Positions 1-8,773 are shown, counted from the first letter of the stretch. The stretch: DNA of 64,000 nt from Solirubrobacterales bacterium (GCA_020438295.1 JAGQUV010000003.1:1-64000), one strand, 5' to 3'. Numbers and translations are program-made. The notes: generated by a model from the letters alone, not told the origin.

Positions 1-308
1 CTGGGGACTTGGGCCCGCCGCGCCCCGACGTGTCACCCGGGAATGGACCTATGGTCCGTTCATCGTTGACACGTCTGCGGCCCGGCAGCCGCAGCCCTCT
101 CGACGGCCCGCGCAGGGTGCTGCGTCTGCTCGGCGTCGATCCGGCGCAACGCCTCCAGGAGGCTCGCGACCCCCGAGGCATTCGCGTTGGCTCCGGGCGC
201 CGGCTGTTGCGCCTGGCCGCCCGACGGGCGTGCAATCGCCCTGCCGGAAGGCGTGATCGCGTCCCTCCGGCTCGCTCCGGCGGAACCGGGGGCCATAATC
301 GCCGCCGG

Positions 309-382
309 GCCCCCGTAGCTCAGATGGATAGAGCGCCGGCCTTCTAAGCCGGATGTCGCAGGTTCGAATCCTGCCGGGGGCG
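309..382 (+). tRNA. tRNA-Arg (anticodon TCT)
   Basis: Complete cloverleaf. The acceptor strands GCCCCCG (309-315) and CGGGGGC (375-381) pair fully, with discriminator G382. The anticodon stem CCGGC/GCCGG encloses the loop CTTCTAA, giving anticodon TCT at 343-345. The T arm has GCAGG/CCTGC around TTCGAAT. CCA is not encoded. It reads the rare AGA codon, which this high-GC genome hardly uses. Confidence 0.97.
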
Positions 383-484
383 CTCTATGGACACAGTCGC
401 AGAAGGCCGCTAGCCTTGGAACCGCAACCGTCAGGGCAAGGGGAGTCGGCAGGAGTCGACCTCGCTTGTCCGAGGAGAAGCCCG

Positions 485-2098
485 ATGAATCGAATCAGAT
501 ACCTGGCGCGGCTCGCCCTGATCGCTGCTGTGTTCGCCTTCGCCAGCGTGACAATCACAGACCCGGCCAGCAGCCGTGCGGCGACCTGGGCCGACGAGAC
601 CGGCGGGTCGTTCGATGCTGACAGCTGGGATCTGGCGCCGACCAGGGTTGATCCGGCCGGCAACTACTTCATCAGCATGGGCGAAGACGGTAGCATCCGC
701 AAGGCACTCGATCGTTTCCAGGTACGCGCTCCGGGCGCCGCCGGTGGGTACGTCGGGCCGCTGCAGGTGCCGAGCTTCGGCTCGATCGAGGACGTCGACT
801 TCGGGTTCGATTCGAGCGGCGTCTCCTGGTGGATCGAGGCGACCGGCTCGGCGGTGAAGATCACCCGGCGCGGAGCCGGGCCGGCGGGCGGCTTCGGGGC
901 GCCGGAGACGCTTGCGACCGGCTCCGATCTGGACCGGGCGGCCGTGGGCGTCGCCCCGAACGGAGACGTGCTGGCCGTCTGGTCCGTCTTCAGCGGCAGC
1001 TCCGGCAACGGGATTTTCAGTTCGTTCAAGGCCGCGAATCAGTCGAGCTTCCCCAGTCCGACGCCGGTGCTCACCGGCACCGACCTCGCAAGCGAGCTGC
1101 GCGCCGTGCTCGACAGTTCTGGCTCCGGTCTCGTCCTCTATTCGGAGGTCGGACCCGGGGTGATCTCCCTCAAGCAGCGGATCCGCTCGACCGGGGGCGG
1201 CTTCAGCGCCGGCCCGACGATTCAGGCCAACCACAACCAGTTGTATTGGGACTCCGGGATCGGCGGCTATGCCGCTATCGCCTACAAGCAGCTCGACCAG
1301 AACGGCAAGGCCGACCTCTTCGCCAGCACCCGGGCGCCGGGCGATTCCTTCTCCGCCGGGAACATGGTCAACGGAGACAAGGCGGTCCGCGTGGACGAGG
1401 TCTCGATCTCCGTCGCGCCCGACGGGAATGCGGCGGTGGCATGGGAGGAGGCGCCTGGTTGCCCCGGAAGCACGGCACACCTGGCCCGCTACTCGCGGAC
1501 CGGACCCGGGGGCCAATTCGGGCCCGCACAGACGCTCGCCAGTTCGAACAACGCGATCTTCCACGAGCCCAGCATCGGCGTCGCAGGTGCCGACGAGTGG
1601 GTCGCCGGCTGGAGCCAGCACAACGTGACGCAGGCCGGTCCCTGTGGCAGCGTCAACTCTGTGGATCACCAGGTGAAGTTGTCAAGCTCCGAGGGTTCGT
1701 CAGGTACCACATCGACCAGCCTCCTGGCGAAGCGTGTGCAATCGGCCGCGGCCAAGACATCCAGCGGTTTCGAGGCCTTGATCGTCTGGTTCGAGAGCAA
1801 CAGCCTGTCTGACAACGTGCTGCACGGCTCCTATTTGAACGAGCAGACCAGCACCGACCCGGATCCCGACCCGGATCCCGACCCGGATCCCGACCCGGAT
1901 CCCGATGGGGGGACGGCGTGCAAACGGGCCAAGGCCGCGCTCAAGAAGGCGAAGCGCAAGCTGAGCTCCAACAAGAAGAAGCTGAAGAAGGCTCGTAAGC
2001 GGGGGAGCGTCAAGAAGATCAAGAGAGCCAAGAAGCAGGTCAAGAAGTCCAAGTCCACAAAACGCCGCAAGCAGAAGGCGAAGCGCAAGGCCTGCTGA
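485..2098 (+). CDS. Secreted repeat protein with Asp-Pro linker and Lys-rich tail
   Basis: The ATG at 485 follows the ribosome site GAGGAG (472-477). An N-terminal signal peptide (about residues 1-30, hydrophobic core LALIAAVFAFASV) predicts export. The middle, about 430 residues, is rich in Gly/Ser/Trp with recurring patterns such as 'VAPNGDVLAVW' and 'VAPDGNAAVAWEE', like blades of a beta-propeller. A linker of alternating Asp-Pro (DNA repeat near 1856-1905) leads to a roughly 60-residue tail that is almost half Lys/Arg and is bracketed by two cysteines, one of them the last residue. The basic tail could bind a polyanionic wall polymer or DNA; this is inference. No enzymatic motif is visible. 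Function is unknown. Confidence 0.85.
   Translation: MNRIRYLARLALIAAVFAFASVTITDPASSRAATWADETGGSFDADSWDLAPTRVDPAGNYFISMGEDGSIRKALDRFQVRAPGAAGGYVGPLQVPSFGSIEDVDFGFDSSGVSWWIEATGSAVKITRRGAGPAGGFGAPETLATGSDLDRAAVGVAPNGDVLAVWSVFSGSSGNGIFSSFKAANQSSFPSPTPVLTGTDLASELRAVLDSSGSGLVLYSEVGPGVISLKQRIRSTGGGFSAGPTIQANHNQLYWDSGIGGYAAIAYKQLDQNGKADLFASTRAPGDSFSAGNMVNGDKAVRVDEVSISVAPDGNAAVAWEEAPGCPGSTAHLARYSRTGPGGQFGPAQTLASSNNAIFHEPSIGVAGADEWVAGWSQHNVTQAGPCGSVNSVDHQVKLSSSEGSSGTTSTSLLAKRVQSAAAKTSSGFEALIVWFESNSLSDNVLHGSYLNEQTSTDPDPDPDPDPDPDPDPDGGTACKRAKAALKKAKRKLSSNKKKLKKARKRGSVKKIKRAKKQVKKSKSTKRRKQKAKRKAC
1856..1905 (+). repeat. 12-bp tandem repeat coding for (Asp-Pro)n
   Basis: The unit GACCCGGATCCC is repeated about four times inside the secreted-protein gene and encodes alternating Asp and Pro. 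Both Asp codons (GAC, GAT) and both Pro codons (CCG, CCC) alternate in fixed order, so the array arose by DNA duplication. Length variation between strains is likely. Confidence 0.85.
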
Positions 2099-2205
2099 GC
2101 GCAACCCACCGGCTGAACTCGACGGGAGAGCTTGACGGGGCTGTCGCCAGTCCGCGCCCTTTGCCGCTCAAGGCAGCTCCAGGGGACGGGGTGCTCGTCC
2201 CTCGT

Positions 2206-3351
2206 TCAGAAGCTGACCACCTGGCGGACCGCCTCGCCCGAGGCCAAGCGGTCGAAGCCTCGGTTGATCTGGTCCGGGGCCAGCGTGTCGCTGAGCAGCC
2301 GGTCCACGGGTAGCTCTCCGTCCCGGAACATCTCGATGAAGCGGGGGATGTCGCGGGACGGAACGCTGGATCCGAGGTAGGAACCCTTCAGGGTCCGCTC
2401 TTCGGCCACCAGCGAGATGGCCGGGATCTGCAGCATTCGGTCGGGGTAGGGCAGGCCGGCGGTCACGGTCATTCCGCCGCGGCCGGTCGCTGCGTAGGCC
2501 TGGGCCAGGACGTGCTCGTTCCCGACCGTCTCCAGGGCGAGCTCGACTCCGCCGCCGGTCATTTCCTTGATCCGGACGTCGGTTGCGCCGCCACCGGAGC
2601 TCTCGGCGGTCGCGTTGACCGTATCGGTCGCGCCGAGCTCCCGCGCCAACTCGAGCTTGGACCCGACCCGGTCGACCGCGATGATCTGCTCCGCGCCCTG
2701 GGCGCGGGCGGCCAGGAGGGCGGCCAGGCCGACCCCGCCGAGCCCGAAGATCGCGACCGACTGAGCCGGCAGGGCGGATGCGGCGGTATTGAAAACGGCA
2801 CCTGCCCCGGTCAGTACGGCGCAGCCGAACAGCGCCGCGATCTCGGGGTCGAGCCGGCCCGGGACCTTGACCGCCGAGCGCTCCGAGACCACGATGTGGT
2901 CGGAGAAGGCGGAGACCCCCAAGTGGTGGTGGACCGGCTTGCCGTCGTCGTCGTGCAGGCGGATCGCACCACTGAGCAGCGTGCCCTCGTGGTTTGCCGC
3001 CGCTCCCGGTTCGCACAGCGCCGGCCGCCCCGAACGGCAGAATCGGCACTCACCGCAGGCCGGCATGAAAGTCAGGATCACCTGGTCGCCCGGGCTGAAC
3101 GCCGAGTCGGCCGAACCGGCTTCAACCACCTCGCCGGAAGCCTCGTGGCCGAGCGCCATCGGCATCGCCCGGGGCCGCTGGCCGGTGATCACCGAGAGGT
3201 CGGAGTGGCAGAGCCCGGCCGCCTGCACCGCGACGAGCAGCTCGCCCTCACCGGGACGGTCCAGCTCGAGTTCGGTCCGGACCAGCGGTTCCGACTCGGC
3301 GAACGGGCCCGGCGAGCCCATGTGGGACAGCACGGTCGCGGTGGTCTTCAT
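2206..3351 (-). CDS. Zinc-dependent alcohol dehydrogenase (MDR family)
   Basis: A 381-residue medium-chain dehydrogenase. The start region runs MKTTATVLSH. Catalytic-zinc ligands lie in 'CHSD' and in 'GHEASGEVVE'. The structural-zinc cluster is CGECRFCRSGRPALC. The Rossmann motif is GLGGVG, followed by an acidic residue in 'AVDRVGSKLE', which favours NAD(H). This is the long-chain class I/III layout (FrmA-like), oxidising a primary alcohol or a thiol adduct of an aldehyde. The ATG overlaps the stop of the upstream thioesterase by 4 nt (ATGA), so the two are co-transcribed and translationally coupled. The real substrate cannot be told from sequence. Confidence 0.92.
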   Translation of the reverse strand: MKTTATVLSHMGSPGPFAESEPLVRTELELDRPGEGELLVAVQAAGLCHSDLSVITGQRPRAMPMALGHEASGEVVEAGSADSAFSPGDQVILTFMPACGECRFCRSGRPALCEPGAAANHEGTLLSGAIRLHDDDGKPVHHHLGVSAFSDHIVVSERSAVKVPGRLDPEIAALFGCAVLTGAGAVFNTAASALPAQSVAIFGLGGVGLAALLAARAQGAEQIIAVDRVGSKLELARELGATDTVNATAESSGGGATDVRIKEMTGGGVELALETVGNEHVLAQAYAATGRGGMTVTAGLPYPDRMLQIPAISLVAEERTLKGSYLGSSVPSRDIPRFIEMFRDGELPVDRLLSDTLAPDQINRGFDRLASGEAVRQVVSF

Positions 3352-3788
3352 GTGGCAGTGGCCTCCAGACGTTCGAGCGATGCCCTCACGGGGCCGGGGA
3401 TCGAGGCCGGCCTGCGGTCGGACCGGTTGACGAATACGTGTACGAACCATCCTTCGGCCAGCGGATCCCCGTGCCCGGTGAACAGGCCGATCTCGTAGCG
3501 CACGCTGGAGTTGCCCAGGTGGCCGACGCGGAGCCCCGCCTCGACCGTGTCGGGAAAGGCGACCGGGGCCAGGAAACGGCAGTGCGATTCCGCGCAGAGC
3601 CCGATCGTCTCCCCGGCGTGGATGTCTAGGCCGCCCTGCTCGATCAGCCAGGCGTTGATCACCGTGTCGAAGAAGCCGTAGTACTGGACGTTGTTCACGT
3701 GCCCGTAGATGTCGTTGTCGTACCAGCGGGTCGGGATCGGGCGGACGTGTCGGTACTGCTCACGCGTGGGCGGGGCCGGCTCGGGCAT
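3348..3788 (-). CDS. Acyl-CoA thioesterase, 4HBT (hotdog) family
   Basis: A 146-residue single hotdog-fold protein of normal family length. The motif 'TRWYDNDIYGHVNNVQYY' contains the Asp and the HVNN block typical of 4-hydroxybenzoyl-CoA thioesterase and YbgC-like enzymes, which hydrolyse cytosolic acyl-CoA thioesters. The ATG at 3788 is preferred over upstream in-frame codons because the family begins close to this point. It is first gene of a two-gene leftward operon with the alcohol dehydrogenase. The divergent EamA gene starts about 50 bp away, so both promoters must sit in the short gap. Confidence 0.9.
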   Translation of the reverse strand: MPEPAPPTREQYRHVRPIPTRWYDNDIYGHVNNVQYYGFFDTVINAWLIEQGGLDIHAGETIGLCAESHCRFLAPVAFPDTVEAGLRVGHLGNSSVRYEIGLFTGHGDPLAEGWFVHVFVNRSDRRPASIPGPVRASLERLEATAT

Positions 3789-3841
3789 GGCGCGATTATC
3801 GCTGTTCGGGGCAGACCGCGGGGGGCGGGGGGTGCTTGACT

Positions 3842-4717
3842 GTGCCGGTGCCCCCGCGAGATCAATCACCGACCCCGGCGGCGGTCAGCATGGTCCTGGG
3901 AGCGATCGTCTCGATCCAGGTCGGTGCGGCGGTCGCGACCGAGCTGTTTTCCGAGATCGGGCCGGCCGGCGTGGTCTTCATGCGGGCCCTGGTCTCGGCG
4001 GTGCTGCTGGTCGCCATCTGGCGGCCGAGTTTCCGCATCCCGCGAGAGCACGTCCGGATCACCCTGCTGTTCGGGGTCGCGCTCACCGGCATGAACCTCG
4101 CCTTCTACGAGTCGATCGACCGGATCCCGCTGGGGACGGCGGTCACGTTCGAGTTCATCGGCCCGCTCTCGGTCGCGCTGATCACCTCACGGCGCCGGCG
4201 TGACTGGACCTGGGCCGGAATGGCGGCGGTCGGCATCGTCCTGCTCACCGGGGGTATCGGCGGCGGCGATCTCGATCCGCTGGGGGTCGGGCTGGCTCTG
4301 GTTGCAGGCTTCTTCTGGGGCTCCTACATCCTGCTCGGGAAGCGGGTCGGCCGGCAGGCCAGCGGGGGCAAGCGGCTGGCCGTGGCGATGACCATCTCGG
4401 CCGTCCTGACCGCCCCGTTCGGGATCGCAGACGGGGGGATCGAGCTGCTCGGGCCCGAAGTGCTGGCGGTCGGGATCGCGGTCGGGCTGCTCAGCTCGGC
4501 CCTGCCGTTCTCACTGGAGATGGAAGCGATGCGACGGTTGCCGTCGAGCGTGTTCGGGGTGATGATGAGCCTTGAGCCGGCGGTGGCGGCGACCGTCGGG
4601 TTCGTCCTGCTCGGCCAGGGCCTCATTCCCCGCGAGGGGCTGGCCATCCTGCTGGTGGTCGCGGCCTCGGCCGGCGCGCTCCGCTCCAACCGGGCACCGG
4701 CCCCGGTCGAGCCCTGA
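3842..4717 (+). CDS. EamA/DMT exporter, RhtA-like
   Basis: About 290 residues with ten hydrophobic segments arranged as two EamA repeats. The stretch from 'MNLAFYESIDRIPLGTAV' through 'FEFIGPLSVAL' matches the RhtA threonine/homoserine exporter subgroup, and 'GSYILLGKRVG' and 'SLEPAVAA' sit at the expected repeat positions. A drug/metabolite exporter in the cytoplasmic membrane is likely; the substrate is inferred only. The start is uncertain: TTG 3836, GTG 3842 or GTG 3848 are in frame, with G-rich sequence just upstream acting as ribosome site. It ends 1 nt before the stop of the convergent neighbour. Confidence 0.88.
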   Translation: MPVPPRDQSPTPAAVSMVLGAIVSIQVGAAVATELFSEIGPAGVVFMRALVSAVLLVAIWRPSFRIPREHVRITLLFGVALTGMNLAFYESIDRIPLGTAVTFEFIGPLSVALITSRRRRDWTWAGMAAVGIVLLTGGIGGGDLDPLGVGLALVAGFFWGSYILLGKRVGRQASGGKRLAVAMTISAVLTAPFGIADGGIELLGPEVLAVGIAVGLLSSALPFSLEMEAMRRLPSSVFGVMMSLEPAVAATVGFVLLGQGLIPREGLAILLVVAASAGALRSNRAPAPVEP

Positions 4718-4718
4718 T

Positions 4719-5390
4719 TCAGCCGGGCCGGCCGGTCCGGTCGCCTGCCGGTCCGGGGTCTTCTGCCGCTGCTTCCGAGCGCCAGAGCAGCACACCACCG
4801 GCCAGGAAGCAGAGTGCGCCCAGGAACGTGCCGATGTTGATCCACTCGACGTTGAGCGGCTGTCCGGACGACGGATCGACGTACGAGGCGATCGCCGAGA
4901 TGCCGAAGAAGACCGAGCCGGTCATGTTGAGCCAGGAGATCCACCAGTCGCGGGACCCCGGTTCCCAGAGCCGGTTGACGCCACGCATCGCCCGGATCGC
5001 CAGGTAACTGGCGACAAGGAACAGGATCGAGCCGATCATGTCGGGCCGCCAGACGTGGTCCCTGGCCTGCTCGGCGGAGAGATGGGCGAACAGGGTCGTG
5101 CCGGTGGAGATGTTGAAAGCGAACGTTCCGACCGACTGGGTCGCGGCCGCCCACCAGTCGTCCCGGTCGGCCGCGGATTTCCATCGCCCGGGCCACCACC
5201 GGCCGGTCAGGGCGAGCTGGATCAGGCCGGCCGTCGTGAAGAACAGCGACCCGATGAAGAAGGTCACGTTGTCGGCCACGCCGCCGACCAGGCTGAGGTA
5301 CCCCGGCACGGCACCCAGCGCGAAGAAGAACGAGCCGATCGCGAAACCGAGTGCCTCCCGTCGCAGCAGGGTTCGGTCTCGACCGGGCAT
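4719..5390 (-). CDS. Multi-pass membrane protein, possibly YrhK-like
   Basis: 223 residues with about six hydrophobic helices. 'FFIGSLFFTTAGLIQL' and 'GSILFLVASYLAIRA' form two similar halves separated by a charged loop with WW pairs (DDWWAAATQS, RDWWISWLN), which suggests an internal duplication. This resembles the YrhK domain (helices beginning with 'IGS.LF'), but the assignment is tentative. The ATG at 5390 lies just before the first hydrophobic stretch; longer reading frames would run through the tRNA-His gene and are discarded. No catalytic motif is seen. Confidence 0.75.
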   Translation of the reverse strand: MPGRDRTLLRREALGFAIGSFFFALGAVPGYLSLVGGVADNVTFFIGSLFFTTAGLIQLALTGRWWPGRWKSAADRDDWWAAATQSVGTFAFNISTGTTLFAHLSAEQARDHVWRPDMIGSILFLVASYLAIRAMRGVNRLWEPGSRDWWISWLNMTGSVFFGISAIASYVDPSSGQPLNVEWINIGTFLGALCFLAGGVLLWRSEAAAEDPGPAGDRTGRPG

Positions 5391-5443
5391 CGGGCAAGCG
5401 TAACGCAGCGGGCTCCGGGCGATCGCTAGATTTGAGCTTTCGC

Positions 5444-5517
5444 GGTGGGCGTAGCTCAGCTGGTAGAGCTCCTGGTTGTGGTCCAGGCGGTCGCGGGTTC
5501 GATCCCCGTCGCTCACC
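5444..5517 (+). tRNA. tRNA-His (anticodon GTG)
   Basis: The acceptor GTGGGCG (5445-5451) pairs with CGCTCAC (5510-5516), with one G-T pair. As in all bacterial tRNA-His, an extra encoded G(-1) at 5444 faces discriminator C at 5517. The anticodon stem CCTGG/CCAGG holds the loop TTGTGGT with anticodon GTG. T-loop TTCGATC is normal. CCA is not encoded. Confidence 0.97.
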
Positions 5518-5731
5518 CCTCTTGGGGGCACTCCCGGTCGAGCAGGCGAATCACGATGCCGAGAGAGATCTCCATCTGGCCGGATGCCGGTACCGGTTTT
5601 CCCGTGGTCGGATCAATGGTCCGGAAACCGACTGGCGGGAGGGTCCCGCCGGGGGCGAGCACTTCCGCGAACCTCCCCGACCATCTGCGGGTCCGGAGCT
5701 GTTGCCACAAGTCGCGGTTGTAGGCAGTCAT
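5513..5731 (-). CDS. Small protein coupled to the PucR regulator (hypothetical)
   Basis: A 72-residue reading frame starting with ATG at 5731, which overlaps the PucR stop codon by 4 nt (ATGA), the coupling used by real gene pairs throughout this window. The protein has no hydrophobic helix or signal peptide. It contains 'TIDPTTGKPVPASGQ', a plausible folded segment, but I recognise no family. Its stop codon falls inside the 3' acceptor strand of the oppositely oriented tRNA-His gene. Coding potential rests mainly on the overlap. Confidence 0.5.
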   Translation of the reverse strand: MTAYNRDLWQQLRTRRWSGRFAEVLAPGGTLPPVGFRTIDPTTGKPVPASGQMEISLGIVIRLLDRECPQEG

Positions 5732-7008
5732 CCGATCTCGGGACCCGAATGCGGTGAGTCCGGGGGGCAGGCTTCCAACAGCTCAAGGGCCATCCTCAAC
5801 TGGAGGTCTGCCGGCCCGACCGTCCGACCGAGGAGCTCCTCGGCCTGTCGGATCCGGTAACGCACCGTGTTCTCGTGGACTCCCAGGCGCTGTCCGGCCC
5901 GCCCGGCGCTGCCGCCTTCATCGAGGAAGGTGCGCAGGGTTTCGACCAGCCGGCGGCCGGTCGCGCGGTCGGCCGTCAGCTCGCCGAGTTGCCGCCCGAC
6001 AAACTCCTGTGCCTGCTCGCGGTCGACCGATGCGAGTGAAACCAGCACCACGCTGTCGTAACCGGTCGAGCTTCCGGGCGGGCGGCCTTCCAGCATCGCC
6101 ACGTGTCGGGCTTGGCGTGCCTCGGCGTGGGTCCGCACGAAACCGGTGAGTCCGCTACCGGGGGTGCCGAACGACAGCCGAACCGTTTCCGAACCGGTCC
6201 ACACGGTGTCGGTCCCGTCGAACGCGTCCATATCGATCGGTTCGCGGGAGCCGATCCATGCGGCCACTGTGTTCGGCCCGAGCGAATGGAGCAGCGGCCT
6301 GTCCGTCCCGAAGAACTCGGCGATCTGCCGGAGCACTGCTTCGAGTCGCGCCATCGGGTTCTCCGTCCCGTCGTCCTCCTGCCAGGCGATCAGACCGAGG
6401 TGGTTGCGGCTGAGTTCATAGCCCAGCCGTGAAGACGCGGCATCCCGGTCGATCGGCCCCCTATCGAGTATCGACGACACGGTCGCGGCCCTCGATGCGG
6501 AGGCGGTCCGGAGCCAGCGCTCCCGCTCCTGCGCGTATATCTCTTCACCGAGCTGGGTCACCGCGTCGATATGCGTGAACAACCACGACGAGATCATCTC
6601 GAGCATCTCCGCCCGGTCGGCCGGGTCCTGGACGAGGTCCCGGACGATCTTTCCGATCTGCTCCCGGGCGTACTCGTGGCCGATCCGGTAGGCCCGCAGA
6701 ACATCGACCAGAGGAAAGCGCCGTTGTGCCCCGGACCGGGCGTAGGCGATGGTCACTTCCGGCAGTTCGGGGTCGGCGGGGTCCTCCCCTCGTTCGAGTT
6801 TGCGGGCAACCAGGAGGATGTTTGCCTCGTTACTTGCAAGGGTCGTCTCGGCGTCATCCGGCAAAGCGACCAGATCGGGCGTTTTGTCTCCGATCCGCTG
6901 TCGCATTCCCACCGAAAGCTCGCGGGATCTGGCGCGTAGCGTCGCTGCCAGATCAGGTACGACCCGGGACCAGAGCGGTCCCGACCAGGGATCTTGCCCA
7001 GCCTCCAT
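5728..7008 (-). CDS. PucR/CdaR-family transcriptional regulator
   Basis: About 426 residues. The C-terminus has the PucR winged-helix motif: 'GGSAGRAGQRLGVHENTVRYR' region, then 'IRQAEELLGRTV' and 'LQLRMALELLEA'. The centre has a degenerate GGDEF-like CdaR domain (around 'NHLGLIAWQED'), and the N-terminus is helical. Family members sense metabolites and usually activate neighbouring catabolic genes. The ATG at 7008 is favoured because it overlaps the TAA of a 15-codon upstream frame (TAATG); a GTG at 7074 would add 22 residues. It diverges from the DUF1254 gene, a probable target. Confidence 0.88.
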   Translation of the reverse strand: MEAGQDPWSGPLWSRVVPDLAATLRARSRELSVGMRQRIGDKTPDLVALPDDAETTLASNEANILLVARKLERGEDPADPELPEVTIAYARSGAQRRFPLVDVLRAYRIGHEYAREQIGKIVRDLVQDPADRAEMLEMISSWLFTHIDAVTQLGEEIYAQERERWLRTASASRAATVSSILDRGPIDRDAASSRLGYELSRNHLGLIAWQEDDGTENPMARLEAVLRQIAEFFGTDRPLLHSLGPNTVAAWIGSREPIDMDAFDGTDTVWTGSETVRLSFGTPGSGLTGFVRTHAEARQARHVAMLEGRPPGSSTGYDSVVLVSLASVDREQAQEFVGRQLGELTADRATGRRLVETLRTFLDEGGSAGRAGQRLGVHENTVRYRIRQAEELLGRTVGPADLQLRMALELLEACPPDSPHSGPEIG

Positions 7009-7172
7009 TACCGGTGCTTCCGGTGCTTGGAATTGTGGTAAACCCACAGTTGCATACCTTTCAACTGTAAACACCCGACGAGACTTGCCGGCCCCTTGTC
7101 CGTAGCATCACAGGCGCGCATTTCGTCGCCTGTCGACGCCGGGTTCAATGGGAAAGGAGCGGGATCACTTCG

Positions 7173-8618
7173 ATGAAGACAGGGTTCAGGAACGGGTTTG
7201 GTCGGGTTGTCTCGGTAACGGTGCTGGCCGCTGTGGCCGTGTTCGCCGGCGCCGGAACGGCTGCCGCATCGCAAGCCGACTACGAGAAGGGCTATGAGCT
7301 GGGCATCGACGCTTACAAATACGGGCTGCCGCTGCTCACCATGAAGAAGACCTACGTCAACCAGACCAGCGTCAACGTCCCGACCGGTCAGGGATTCGGA
7401 CCGGCCAACCGGTTCAACGCGGTCCGCGAGTTCGTCGATCCCTCGGACCGATCGGTGGTGGCACCCAACTACGACACCCTGTATTCCATTGCCTGGATCA
7501 ACCTCAAGAAGCAGCCGAAGGTGCTCCACGTCCCGAAGGTCAGGAACCGGTTCTTCGTGATCCCGCTGTACAGCCCGTACACCGAGAACTTCAGAAACCT
7601 GGGCTCGGTCAACGGGACCAAACCGGGCGACTACGCGATCGTCGGACCCAAGCAGCGCCATGTGAAGCTCCCGGCGGGCGTCAAGAGAATCAAGTCGCCT
7701 TACAACCGGGTATGGATCATCGAGCGGATCTTCGCCAAGCCCGAATCGCAGAAGGACATCCAAAAAGTCCACAAGATCCAGGACCGGACCACGCTCACCC
7801 CGCTCAGCAAGTACGGCAAGAAGAACTGGAAGCCGAAGAAGCCGAAGCGGACCGATACCACGGTCGACGACCCGGGCCTTCCGGAGGGCCTGGCCTACTT
7901 CAACAAGCTCGGGATCCAGCTCCGCAAGTTCCCGCCACCCGCCGCTGATGATGCCGAACTCGAAAGGCTGGCCGAAGTCGGTATCGGTCCAGGTATGAAG
8001 CCGTCCGAGGCCGGGCTCGACCCCGACACGCTCCGGGGCCTGGCTGATGCCGCCGCGGACGGCCCCGCTTCGGCCGAAAGCGACCTGACGGCGGCCTATC
8101 TTGCCGGGTTCAATGCCCACAACGGCTACATGGTGATACCGACCGGAAAGTACGGGACGGATTACGAGCTCCGTGCCCTGGTGACCAAGGTCGGGCTCGG
8201 GGCGCTCCGGCCGAACCAGGCGATTTACCCGTTCACCCAGATGGATCGCAACCTCAATCCGCTGGTCGGATCGAAGAAATACGCGATGCACATCCCCGAG
8301 GGCAAGCTACCTCCGGCGCGGGCATTCTGGTCGCTGACCCTCTACGACCTGGAAGGTTTCTTCGTGCCCAATCAGGCCGATCGCTACGCGATCCACGACC
8401 GAACCGATCTGTATTTCAACCCGGACGGCTCCCTGGACCTGTATCTGCAGAACACCGAGCCGTCCGACCCCGACCGCGCCCGGAACTGGTTGCCGACGCC
8501 AGCGGGCGACGGCAGGTTCCGTCTCATCTGGCGGATGTTCAGTCCCAAGCCGGGCAAGATTTCCGGAATCCTCGACGGAACCGGGTGGACCGGCCCGACG
8601 ATCACCAGCGTGCCGTGA
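7173..8618 (+). CDS. Secreted DUF1254/DUF1214 protein
   Basis: 481 residues. The ATG at 7173 follows AAAGGAG. An N-terminal signal peptide ends near 'AGAGTAAAS'. The DUF1254 domain (about residues 30-170) shows 'YKYGLPLL', 'FNAVREFVDPSDRSVVAPNYD', 'DTLYSIAWINL' and 'RFFVIPLYSPYTENF'. The DUF1214 domain (about 370-481) shows 'AFWSLTLYD', 'YAIHDRTDL', 'LDLYLQNTEPSD' and the tail 'GILDGTGWTGP'. A Lys-rich linker lies near residues 200-225. These two-domain secreted proteins are common but of unknown biochemical role. A relic of a second copy's C-terminus lies at 14388-14440. Confidence 0.9.
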   Translation: MKTGFRNGFGRVVSVTVLAAVAVFAGAGTAAASQADYEKGYELGIDAYKYGLPLLTMKKTYVNQTSVNVPTGQGFGPANRFNAVREFVDPSDRSVVAPNYDTLYSIAWINLKKQPKVLHVPKVRNRFFVIPLYSPYTENFRNLGSVNGTKPGDYAIVGPKQRHVKLPAGVKRIKSPYNRVWIIERIFAKPESQKDIQKVHKIQDRTTLTPLSKYGKKNWKPKKPKRTDTTVDDPGLPEGLAYFNKLGIQLRKFPPPAADDAELERLAEVGIGPGMKPSEAGLDPDTLRGLADAAADGPASAESDLTAAYLAGFNAHNGYMVIPTGKYGTDYELRALVTKVGLGALRPNQAIYPFTQMDRNLNPLVGSKKYAMHIPEGKLPPARAFWSLTLYDLEGFFVPNQADRYAIHDRTDLYFNPDGSLDLYLQNTEPSDPDRARNWLPTPAGDGRFRLIWRMFSPKPGKISGILDGTGWTGPTITSVP

Positions 8619-8747
8619 GCAGACCTCTCGCGCCGGTTGTCACCGAGCGGCGCGTCCTGTTGCACCCGGTCCGACGGTCGGGGCCTCTTCTGCCGGACTG
8701 ATCACCGCGGTCCCGGCTTGCCGTCCGAAGGTTAACCCGGAATCGCG

Positions 8748-8773
8748 GAGGCGTATCGGGGAGGCGTATCGGG
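8748..8773. repeat. Two tandem 13-bp copies in the intergenic gap
   Basis: GAGGCGTATCGGG is present twice head to tail, and a third copy begins (GAGGC) at 8774. It sits in the 224-bp gap before the YibE/F gene, in which I see no other feature. The function is unknown; a regulator binding site or replication slippage are both possible. Confidence 0.6.

Noticed and set aside
60-296. Minus-strand frame of 78 residues with 'GANANASGVASLLEAL', resembling the M28 peptidase metal motif.
   Set aside because: The motif lacks the metal-binding Asp, no other part of the family follows, and no ribosome site is present. The 308 bases before the tRNA otherwise hold nothing I can support.
9-347. Plus-strand frame of 112 residues.
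   Set aside because: Runs into the tRNA-Arg gene and is Arg/Pro-rich in the way of GC-rich shadow frames.
431-1669. Long antisense frame of 412 residues opposite the secreted protein.
   Set aside because: No start context and composition of a shadow; such long antisense frames are common at this GC content.
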